NCBI GenBank assembly: GCA_025360045.1
Contig: JANYCY010000052.1
Span: forward strand, 62,001 to 126,000
Source of the DNA: Janthinobacterium sp.
GTDB taxonomy: Bacteria > Pseudomonadota > Gammaproteobacteria > Burkholderiales > Chitinibacteraceae
Direction of reading: 5' to 3'
DNA: 64,000 nt
The number at the start of each line of letters is the position of its first letter. The stretch's first letter is position 1. Shown here piece by piece: positions 57,325 to 64,000 of this stretch. A program made the translations under genes and the position numbers. The notes beneath the pieces are model-generated. The model saw only the letters and a list, made by a program, of their open reading frames with translations, searched no databases and was not told the DNA's origin.

Positions 57325-59334
57325 TCAAACACCCCAAGCAAAACGGCCACCTAGATAAATAAATCGCCCTGCAATAGGACCAAAATCATTTGGATTGCTA
57401 AAATCACGCTGTATATCTTGCACATTATCAATACCGATATAGGCCGTTATATTTTTATTAATTTGTTGATTAAATTTAATATCTGTCGTCATCCATGCAT
57501 CTGATCGACTATTTTTTTCTGAGCTAATTAATTCACTGCTTTGGTAGCGACTACGTAAAGTCAAAGTACTACCCGCTAGCACATCCCAATCCACACCTAT
57601 ACGGGCGATATTTTCTGGTCGACGCGTGAGAGCTTTACCCAAATCTAAATCTTTACTCTGGCTATAGGTATAAGAGGCATTTACCTTTACTGGATCAGCA
57701 ATCCGCCAATCTAGCGCGGTTTCAATACCCCATGTTTCAGTGCGGGCAATATTTTTATAGGTATATTTTGAAATGCCTGAAACGTGTTGAGCATTTTCTT
57801 CGTCGACCTGAATTAAATCTTTCACCTGATTTAAATACGCATTGATATCCAGAGATAGATCATTGGCAAAGGCTAAATTTCCGCCTAATTGCCAGCTATT
57901 TGACGATTCAGGTTTTAAATTAGGATTGCCCAGTACCATATAGCCCAGCGAGCTATGGTCAAATAAGAAATGCCGTTCTTTTAAATTAGGCACACGATAG
58001 CCTTGGCCAAAGCTGGCTCGTAATACGCCCTTCCAGTCTCCGCTTTCCCAAACATTGCCGCGTAGTGCAATTTTAGGCGCGGCATGCGTACCAAAATCAG
58101 AATCATCTTGGATGCGTAGGCCCAACACGACCTCCCAATCGTCGCCCAAGAAAATATCGTTTTGCGCAAATAGTTCGCGGCTTTCTTTGCTTACTCGTGT
58201 TGCGCCAAAAAATTCAGAAACGCCATCAACCGACTGACTGACATCCTCTTTACGCCAATCCACGCCAAACTGCCAAAGCTGACTATACCAAGCAGGTAAA
58301 TCGACCTGAGCAGTCAGATGGTTTAAGTGCTGCTCAAAACGGCGCACCGACATCAAATCACCCTGCGAGTATTCTTTACCGTCGCTCTGATAGGCCTCAT
58401 CCAAAAGCTGCGCCTGCACACGCACGCCATTTTCAAAACTTTTCTTGGTGCCCGCCACCCAACGATCGCGCACAATGCCCTCGGTTTTTTCCTGCCGCAG
58501 CAATTTAGGCGCTAAAAAACGTTGATAGCGCTGCACATCGTCTTCACGGTAACGGCTCCCTTCCAGCCAAAGCTCTTCTCCTCCCTGCGGCAACCAGCTT
58601 AGCTTTGCCCCATATTGCTGACGTTTAGACGCGTCCCCCTGACGTGACCAATCCTTAGGCTTTACAGCAAAACCTGCGTCATCGAGTAAATCGCCACTCA
58701 ACCGCGCTCGCCATTGCTCGCTACCGCCTTCTAGCTGAAATTGGCCATGCCTAACGCCTGCATCCCAAGATTTTCCTGAATCGTTTTGCCTGCCGTAGCT
58801 GCCCAGATCGCCCTCTACGCGGCCAGAGAAACCCGCTTTCACGCGGCGAGTAATCACATTAATCACCCCGCCCATCGCCGAGCTACCGTATTGCGCGGAG
58901 GCCGCGCCTTTAATCACCTCGATATGGTCCACGTCAGCGAGTAAGTATTGGCTTAAATTAACAGTCGAGCCGGTACTGGCCGCAATCGGCAGGCCATCGA
59001 TCAAAACCAAAACCTGATCGCTGCTTAAGCCTTGTAAAGACAACTCGTAGCCTGATTTACCGTGCACTTCTCTGAGCTGTAAGCCGGGAATATTCTCGAT
59101 GGCGTCTTTGAGCGTACGCGCGTGGGTCTTTTCGATTTCTACATGGCTGATCACTTCGGTACGCACCGGCGTATCTTCCAATCGCCTTTCGGTGCGCGTC
59201 GCCGTGACCACCACCGTGTCAAGTGTGACATCAGCAAGAGCAAAGGATGAAGCCAGCAGCAACATCAGCGGCGTGTGAGCGTTAAGAAGGGAAGACGGCG
59301 ATGTGCGGCGGGGGGATAAGAAAGAATCAGTCAC
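57325..59334 (-). CDS. TonB-dependent outer-membrane receptor (probable heme/iron)
   Basis: A 669-residue receptor. A TonB box region (LDTVVVTATRTERRLED) is followed by a plug domain (LKDAIENIPGLQL, IDGLPI, SSAMGGVINVITRR) and a 22-strand barrel ending with GRFIYLGGRFAWGV. It probably imports heme or an iron chelate with energy from TonB. Two Fur boxes lie 26-66 bp before the start, so iron repression is likely. The start is a GTG at 59334 without a strong ribosome site; an ATG at 59265 is an alternative and begins a signal sequence (MLLLASSFALA). Confidence 0.92.
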   Translation of the reverse strand: MTDSFLSPRRTSPSSLLNAHTPLMLLLASSFALADVTLDTVVVTATRTERRLEDTPVRTEVISHVEIEKTHARTLKDAIENIPGLQLREVHGKSGYELSLQGLSSDQVLVLIDGLPIAASTGSTVNLSQYLLADVDHIEVIKGAASAQYGSSAMGGVINVITRRVKAGFSGRVEGDLGSYGRQNDSGKSWDAGVRHGQFQLEGGSEQWRARLSGDLLDDAGFAVKPKDWSRQGDASKRQQYGAKLSWLPQGGEELWLEGSRYREDDVQRYQRFLAPKLLRQEKTEGIVRDRWVAGTKKSFENGVRVQAQLLDEAYQSDGKEYSQGDLMSVRRFEQHLNHLTAQVDLPAWYSQLWQFGVDWRKEDVSQSVDGVSEFFGATRVSKESRELFAQNDIFLGDDWEVVLGLRIQDDSDFGTHAAPKIALRGNVWESGDWKGVLRASFGQGYRVPNLKERHFLFDHSSLGYMVLGNPNLKPESSNSWQLGGNLAFANDLSLDINAYLNQVKDLIQVDEENAQHVSGISKYTYKNIARTETWGIETALDWRIADPVKVNASYTYSQSKDLDLGKALTRRPENIARIGVDWDVLAGSTLTLRSRYQSSELISSEKNSRSDAWMTTDIKFNQQINKNITAYIGIDNVQDIQRDFSNPNDFGPIAGRFIYLGGRFAWGV

Positions 59335-59359
59335 GGGAGCAAGTACATTCCAATAAATT

Positions 59360-59378
59360 AATGATAATCATTATCATG
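59360..59378. promoter_or_regulatory. Fur box 1
   Basis: AATGATAATCATTATCATG is a near-perfect match to the 19-bp Fur consensus GATAATGATAATCATTATC and contains a perfect 17-bp palindrome. It lies just upstream of the TonB-dependent receptor. Confidence 0.9.
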
Positions 59379-59381
59379 TCA

Positions 59382-59400
59382 ATTGGTAATGATTGTCAAT
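59382..59400. promoter_or_regulatory. Fur box 2
   Basis: ATTGGTAATGATTGTCAAT is a second imperfect Fur-type site three bases beyond the first, forming an extended operator between the divergent sides of the receptor promoter. Confidence 0.65.
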
Positions 59401-59463
59401 GCCATTGCCTTGCTACTTACTGCAACCACAAGCGCTTAGTAACCTCCGCAAACAAACGCCCGC

Positions 59464-60303
59464 TTACAAAATCGGCCGCATCTGCGCCTTGCTAATATAG
59501 TGCTGCTTCATCTTGTGCTGAGCATAGGGGTAAAGCTTCATGACCTTTTCCACATATTCTCGTGTTTCAGGATAGGGTGGCACGCCACGGTAGCGGTCTA
59601 CCGCTTTTTCCCCTGCGTTATAGCTTGCCGCCACCAGCACCACATTGCCTTGGTAGCGATCGAGCAGCCAGCGCAAATAGCGTACGCCGCCTCTGATATT
59701 TTGGCTGACATTAAACGCATCCTTCACATTAAAACGCTCGGCAGTTTCAGGAATCAGCTGCATCACGCCTTGCGCCGATTTAAGCGATAAAGCCTGCGGG
59801 TTGAGCTGAGATTCCACCCTTGCAATACTCAAGGCAAATTGTGGATCAACATCGTGCCACAAGGCAATTTGCTGCACGATACGAGCAATTTTCTGCTGAC
59901 TGGCATTCAAGGCGGGTAAGGTGGGCACAGGCAACGGAGGTAATTTCTCTGGCTTTACATCGGCCAGAATACAAGGCGGCAAAACGCTTGCGCCTAATCT
60001 GATCGTTTCTAGCATCACTTGCGCACGCACATGCCCCTGCTCTGCCGCACTAGAAAAAAGCGTGGCGGCCATTTTTCTATTTTCTGGTACGCCTTCACCA
60101 AAGGCATACAACATCCCCAAACGATACTGCGCTTCGGTAGAGCCTTTTCTTGCTGCGGCACAATAGAGCGCTGCGGCCTCCCATGCATCCGCAGATTCAA
60201 GTTTGGCTGCAGTGGACAGGCTGTCTTTGATGACGGGGGCTTCACCCACATTAGGAACGGGAGCAAGGCTTATTGCCGCAGCAAACACCAGACTAAACAG
60301 CAT
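59464..60303 (-). CDS. Lytic transglycosylase with Sel1 repeats
   Basis: A 279-residue periplasmic protein. The start is the ATG at 60303, preceded by a strong AGGAGG; it opens with a signal peptide (MLFSLVFAAAISLAPVPNV). Two Sel1-like repeats (about 42-100, RLGMLYAFGEGVPENRKMAA) precede a C-terminal SLT domain with catalytic Glu164 (ARVESQLNPQA), GVMQLIPETAERF and ASYNAGEKAVDRY. It cleaves murein glycan to 1,6-anhydro ends; AnmK in this window recycles that product. Confidence 0.92.
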   Translation of the reverse strand: MLFSLVFAAAISLAPVPNVGEAPVIKDSLSTAAKLESADAWEAAALYCAAARKGSTEAQYRLGMLYAFGEGVPENRKMAATLFSSAAEQGHVRAQVMLETIRLGASVLPPCILADVKPEKLPPLPVPTLPALNASQQKIARIVQQIALWHDVDPQFALSIARVESQLNPQALSLKSAQGVMQLIPETAERFNVKDAFNVSQNIRGGVRYLRWLLDRYQGNVVLVAASYNAGEKAVDRYRGVPPYPETREYVEKVMKLYPYAQHKMKQHYISKAQMRPIL

Positions 60304-60475
60304 AAACCCTCCTAAAAGGCACCCAGCGCACCTACTTACACGCGACAACTTACAAGACACACAAGCAAGTCTACGAGCTTATGCCTGATAAATAAGGTGA
60401 GTAGCAAAATCAGACCAAGGGATACATCGCCAGCTAAATACGCAACCTTGTAAGCTTACTCATCAACGCCCCCTA

Positions 60476-61354
60476 TCAAGTCATCGGCCTTGCACGCATA
60501 AAATCAAGCAGGATTCTTACTTTGGCGGGTAAATAGCGCGCGCTCGGATAAACGGCATAGATGCCGCCCGCAGGCATGGTCCATTCGGGCAAAAGATGCA
60601 CCAAACGCCCCGCCGCCAGATCTTCGGCCACCATAAAATCCGGCAAAACCGACAAGCCCGCTCCGTTTCTAACCAGCGCCAATACAGAAGACGGCGCGCT
60701 GGCCCGCATCACTGCCCGCATTCTGACCGTGCACGATTCATCACCATGATTAAATTTCCAAGTCAGCGGCGCTTGCAGCCGCGTCATCGCCACCCAAGGC
60801 AGCACGGAAAAATCTTGGGGGTGAGTCAGCGCGGGGTACTTCGCCACACACAAGGGAGACGCCACCACGCATTCGGCAAATTGGGCTAGCTTGATGGCGT
60901 GCAGGGCAGAATCCTGCAATCGCCCCAAGCGAAACGCCACATCAATCCGCTCGGCCAAAAGATCGAGCACCTCATCTGTGGCGAGTAATTCAATTTCAAG
61001 CTGAGGATGCAAAGCAGCAAACTCCGCCAATAGCGGGGCCAACACCGCGCCTGCGTAATCCACTGGCACAGTAATGCGCAGCAGGCCCGATGCTTTCACC
61101 TGCCCAAGCCGATCAAGCGCCTCATTCGCTGCCAGCAACAGCGGAGCAATATCGGCATAAAGCTGCTCGCCAATTTCGGTAAGCAGCACTTTGCGCGTAC
61201 TGCGCGTCAGCAGCGCCACCCCAAGCTGTGACTCCAACTTACTGATTTGCTGACTCACCAAGGATTTAGCCATCCCCAGCCTATCGCCAGCCGCCGTAAA
61301 CCCACCCGACTCCACCACGGCCACAAAAGTGGCGAGGCGATTTAAATCCAACAT
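60476..61354 (-). CDS. LysR family transcriptional regulator
   Basis: A 292-residue regulator with an N-terminal winged helix-turn-helix (LATFVAVVESGGFTAAGDRLG, then SLVSQQISKLE) and a substrate-binding domain. The VDYAGAVLAPLLAEF segment and pattern are typical of the CrgA/AaeR-type subgroup. It is divergent from the DsbA-family and NAD(P)-binding genes, which are its likeliest targets, but a 240-bp repeat intervenes. Confidence 0.92.
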   Translation of the reverse strand: MLDLNRLATFVAVVESGGFTAAGDRLGMAKSLVSQQISKLESQLGVALLTRSTRKVLLTEIGEQLYADIAPLLLAANEALDRLGQVKASGLLRITVPVDYAGAVLAPLLAEFAALHPQLEIELLATDEVLDLLAERIDVAFRLGRLQDSALHAIKLAQFAECVVASPLCVAKYPALTHPQDFSVLPWVAMTRLQAPLTWKFNHGDESCTVRMRAVMRASAPSSVLALVRNGAGLSVLPDFMVAEDLAAGRLVHLLPEWTMPAGGIYAVYPSARYLPAKVRILLDFMRARPMT

Positions 61355-61448
61355 AAGGCTGTTCCGTTTATTGGTTTATGAAATAGGGCATTGGTCCCGT
61401 ATGAACTAACCAAGCTAAAACACAATGACTACGCTCTCTGCATGGGGC

Positions 61449-61687
61449 TTTTACCCTCCCCTTGAAGCACGCCGAAGCGAGGAACAAGCGGGCGGGGTTT
61501 CTTTGATGCCTGTCTGAGCGAAGCGAGTTCCGCAGCCGCCGCTCGATTGTCCGCAGTGAGGGGTTTCGTGCGTTTGGGGTTGCGGCTTTGGTTCTTTTCT
61601 TGGCCGTTCAAGAAAAGAACGCCCCCGCGGTGGCTACCGCTCCTAAATTAACGTGCCGAAGGCACTAAAAAGATCTTTTTGAATTTT
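61449..61687. repeat. About 240-bp dispersed repeat (copy 2)
   Basis: Shares blocks in order with 22444-22685, ending in the same tail (GCGGTGGCTACCG, GTGCCGAAGGCAC, AAAGATCTTTTT). This copy also contains a TTCTTTTCTTGGCCG hairpin with its inverse (CAAGAAAAGAACG). It occupies the gap between the LysR gene and the DsbA-family gene and probably separates the regulator from its promoter. Confidence 0.75.
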
Positions 61688-61800
61688 AGCCCCCCTACCC
61701 TACATTGTTCCATATTTATAAACATTCAATTCTTAATTGGCGTATTTATCTAATCAATCAACACAGGCAAGATAGCAACATATTCTTTAGGACACACAAC

Positions 61801-62415
61801 ATGCTTCATCTCTTATTTGATCCTCTTTGTGGTTGGTGTTACGGCGCAGCGCCGGCGCTTTCTGCTTTAAAAGCACACACAAACCTGAAATGGCAGTTGC
61901 ACCCAACGGGACTTTTTTCCCATCCGCAAGCGATGAATGCAGAGATGGCAAGCTACTTTTGGAGCAACGATCAGCGTATCGCCAAAATGACTGGCCAAGA
62001 ATTTAGCCAAGCGTACAAAGACCATGTTTTAGCTGACTTAGATACTCCCTTTGATTCAACGCCATCTACCTTGGCCTATTACCTGATTAGTCTAGCTGTG
62101 CCCGAGCAAGCGATTGATGTGCTACACCGTGTGCAGCAACTACGCTACGCCAAAGGCACGCAAGAAGCGGCGGCCTTTATTGAGCTAGCAGTGGAATTTG
62201 GTCTAGATGCCGAGCAGTTTGCCCAAGACTTTGCCGCAGGCTGGCCAAAAGAATTACGCGCTATAACACAGAACGCTCAAACTTTAATGCAAGAAAATGG
62301 CTTGCGCGGCGTACCCACGCTGCTATTACAAAAGGGCGATCAACTCTCTGTCGTTCCTAGCTCTTTGATGTACCAAGACCCACAAGATTTAATTGATTTT
62401 GTAGCAAAGCAGTAA
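61801..62415 (+). CDS. DsbA family thiol oxidoreductase-like protein
   Basis: A 204-residue thioredoxin-fold protein with CGWC at residues 10-13 and a helical insertion as in DsbA/FrnE proteins; the cis-Pro segment is GVPTLLL. The start at 61801 follows AGGA; the earlier frame from 61705 adds 32 residues without support. No signal peptide, so it is probably cytoplasmic. Followed after 41 bp by the NAD(P)-binding gene. Confidence 0.87.
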   Translation: MLHLLFDPLCGWCYGAAPALSALKAHTNLKWQLHPTGLFSHPQAMNAEMASYFWSNDQRIAKMTGQEFSQAYKDHVLADLDTPFDSTPSTLAYYLISLAVPEQAIDVLHRVQQLRYAKGTQEAAAFIELAVEFGLDAEQFAQDFAAGWPKELRAITQNAQTLMQENGLRGVPTLLLQKGDQLSVVPSSLMYQDPQDLIDFVAKQ

Positions 62416-62456
62416 TAAATCCGCTTCATACACTGATATTTAAACAAGGAATCACC

Positions 62457-63095
62457 ATGAAAATCGCAATCATCGGCGCAACAGGTTATGTCGGCTCTAA
62501 ACTCTTAAACGAAGCACTTGAGCGCGGCCATCAAGTCAGCGCCTTGGTACAAAACATTGCCAAACTGCCTGCTCACGCAGCGCTTACTGCCGTCAAAGCA
62601 GATGTCAACGACGAAGCCACACTGACTGCCCAATTAGCGGGCCACGATTTGGTCATTAGCGCATTTAGCGGCCATGCGGCTGGTGATGTTTACCAATACT
62701 TTGTTGATGGCTTTCAGCACATTCTAAACAGCGTAAAAGCTTCGGGCGTGCCACGTTTTCTCGTCGTTGGCGGCGCTGGCAGCTTAGAAGTCGCCCCTGG
62801 CGTGCAAGTAGTAGACACCCCCAGCTTTCCTGCCGAATGGAAAGGCTCGGCACTCGGTGCACGCACCGCACTAGAATTACTGCGCAAAGAAAGCGCGCTG
62901 GACTGGACACTGCTCAGCCCATCTGCCCATTTAGAGCCAGGCGCACGCACAGGTGAATTCCGTTTAGGTGGCGATCAGCTGCTTGTAGACGCTCAAGGTG
63001 AAAGCCGTATTTCGGTAGAAGACTTTGCTGTAGCGATGCTCAATGAAGCAGAAAACGCCCAGCACAGCCGTCAACGCTTTACCGTAGGCTACTAA
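62457..63095 (+). CDS. NAD(P)-binding (NmrA/YwnB-like) oxidoreductase
   Basis: A 212-residue short-chain-like Rossmann protein with N-terminal IAIIGATGYVGSKLL. The family includes flavin reductases and redox sensors. The VVGGAGSLEVAPG and LSPSAHLEPG segments are typical of this group. AAGGAATC precedes the ATG. Co-directional with the DsbA-family gene and possibly one operon. Confidence 0.88.
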   Translation: MKIAIIGATGYVGSKLLNEALERGHQVSALVQNIAKLPAHAALTAVKADVNDEATLTAQLAGHDLVISAFSGHAAGDVYQYFVDGFQHILNSVKASGVPRFLVVGGAGSLEVAPGVQVVDTPSFPAEWKGSALGARTALELLRKESALDWTLLSPSAHLEPGARTGEFRLGGDQLLVDAQGESRISVEDFAVAMLNEAENAQHSRQRFTVGY

Positions 63096-63128
63096 GCTAG
63101 TGCTTCAGCCTACCCAGCTGACCTAAGC

Positions 63129-63164
63129 AATTGGCTGCTCATCCCAACGGGTGAGTAGCCAATT
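63129..63164 (+). terminator. Hairpin after the NAD(P)-binding gene
   Basis: AATTGGCTGCTCA (63129-63141) pairs with TGAGTAGCCAATT (63152-63164) with one G-T wobble. There is no T-run, so terminator function is uncertain. Confidence 0.45.
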
Positions 63165-63331
63165 CGGCTTGCTATTTACTACCACGCCATCCACAGAGTG
63201 AAGTATAAAAATTCAAACAATAAGCGATAGCGGACATTAATCTTATAAATCGCTAAATATCCCGCTATTTGTACGCACTTAACTCAGCGTACAATCACCC
63301 ACCCTTACCTTCTTTTAAAAAAGCCTAAAGC

Positions 63332-64000
63332 ATGCGCTATTTCCCCCCTTGGCTCATTTTACTTGGCGCACTGACTGCGCTTGGGCCACTTTCTATTGAT
63401 ATGTATTTGCCAAGCTTCCCTGCTATTGCGCACAGCTTAGGCAGTAACACCGGCTCGGTTCAGCTTACCCTTGCTAGTTTTTTTACAGGACTTGCTTTAG
63501 GGCAGGCCATTTACGGGCCATTTAGCGATCGCTTTGGCCGTAAACCCCCACTTTACTTCGGTCTGATTGTGTATATTTTGGCCAGCATCGGCTGCGCCAT
63601 CGCTAGCGATGTCAATCAACTGATCGCATTGCGATTCTTACAAGCCCTAGGTGGCTGCTCAGGCATGGTCATTGCCCGTGCTGTGGTGCGTGATCGCTGC
63701 AATGTGCAGGATTCTGCCAAGGCTTTTTCTACCCTGATGCTCATTATGGGCTTAGCACCAATTCTGGCCCCACTTGCGGGTGGCTGGATGCTTGGCGCCC
63801 TTGGCTGGCGCGCTATTTTTGCCTTTCAAGCCTTATTTGCTGCAGGCTGCTTACTGAGTCTACATTTTAGCTTTAAAGAAAGTCACGACACTCAGCACAG
63901 CAGCGCACTGGAATTGGGTAAGGTATTAAAAGGCTATGGCAAGCTTTTGCTCGATAAAGAATATATGCACCACACTATGACCGGCGCTTTTATCATGAGC
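63332..64000 (+). CDS. Bcr/CflA family MFS multidrug exporter, N-terminal part (3' end outside window)
   Basis: The first 223 codons of an inner-membrane drug exporter. The start MRYFPPWLILLGALTALGPL leads into SIDMYLPSFPAIAHSLGS, then GQAIYGPFSDRFGRKPPL (motif A) and RFLQALGGCSGMVIARAVVRD, all characteristic of the Bcr/CflA group. The gene runs past the window end with no frame break. Confidence 0.93.
   Translation, partial: MRYFPPWLILLGALTALGPLSIDMYLPSFPAIAHSLGSNTGSVQLTLASFFTGLALGQAIYGPFSDRFGRKPPLYFGLIVYILASIGCAIASDVNQLIALRFLQALGGCSGMVIARAVVRDRCNVQDSAKAFSTLMLIMGLAPILAPLAGGWMLGALGWRAIFAFQALFAAGCLLSLHFSFKESHDTQHSSALELGKVLKGYGKLLLDKEYMHHTMTGAFIMS

Noticed and set aside
61429..61611. Small minus-strand frame of 60 codons between LysR and DsbA-family genes
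   Set aside because: It falls in the second copy of the 240-bp repeat and is not conserved in the first copy.

Overview
The window looks like a chromosomal segment of a Gram-negative, motile, microaerobic-capable betaproteobacterium, most likely order Neisseriales (Chitinibacteraceae or Chromobacteriaceae type). The evidence is the gene order ribF-ileS-lspA-ispH, the run rpoE-rseA-rseB-rseC-degQ-lepA-lepB-DUF4845-rnc-era-recO, a cbb3 oxidase locus, flagellar and chemotaxis genes, and short palindromes similar to neisserial dRS3 repeats. The assignment is inference from gene content; no rRNA gene is present. I see no tRNA, CRISPR array, prophage or complete insertion sequence.

Layout. 1-1.6 kb: end of cheB and a REC-EAL c-di-GMP phosphodiesterase. 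1.7-9.4 kb: rmuC (minus), flgA, then ribF-ileS-lspA-ispH. 9.4-18.1 kb: cbb3 oxidase genes in the order ccoI-ccoS, ccoN-O-Q-P, ccoG-ccoH, with an FNR-like site before ccoN and two copies of a 168-bp hairpin element, one before ccoI and one between ccoP and ccoG. 18.2-23.6 kb: a repeat-rich leader, then a coupled cluster of a fatty acid hydroxylase-like protein, a desaturase, and a KAS III enzyme fused to a heme-oxygenase-like (possible di-iron) domain, followed by an unrecognised gene. This is the best candidate for an undescribed pathway. 24-28.7 kb: M23 peptidase, anmK, and an MFS-PlsC fusion. 28.7-30.8 kb: a PilZ-like protein and a STAS-like protein. 31.1-41.0 kb: twelve minus-strand genes joining the sigma-E module to lepA-lepB-rnc-era-recO. 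41.2-43.6 kb: nadB and an NlpD-like activator. 43.8-56 kb: accessory region with two outer-membrane barrel proteins, a UvrD-like helicase, a GST, a DUF1615 lipoprotein, a hybrid histidine kinase, a frameshifted DUF4239 gene, a GNAT-Nudix fusion and a methyltransferase. 56-59.4 kb: a HmuY-like lipoprotein and a TonB-dependent receptor behind two Fur boxes. 59.5-64 kb: lytic transglycosylase, LysR regulator, DsbA-family protein, NAD(P)-binding protein, and the start of a Bcr/CflA exporter that runs off the window.

How the genes work together. The cco genes build and metallate a high-affinity terminal oxidase. The sigma-E block couples envelope stress sensing (RseA, RseB, RseC, DegQ) to secretion and translation functions (LepB, LepA, RNase III, Era). 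Cell-wall functions recur: M23 peptidase, AnmK, NlpD-like protein, lytic transglycosylase, LspA. c-di-GMP and chemotaxis signalling appear at 0.4-1.6 kb and possibly at 28.7-30.8 kb.

The intergenic space is rich in dispersed palindromic repeats. At least six families can be recognised by comparing copies inside the window. They cluster around 9.4-9.8, 16, 18.2-18.5, 22.3-22.7, 25.4, 43.7, 55.8-56 and 61.5 kb, and they create false open reading frames and false N-terminal extensions.
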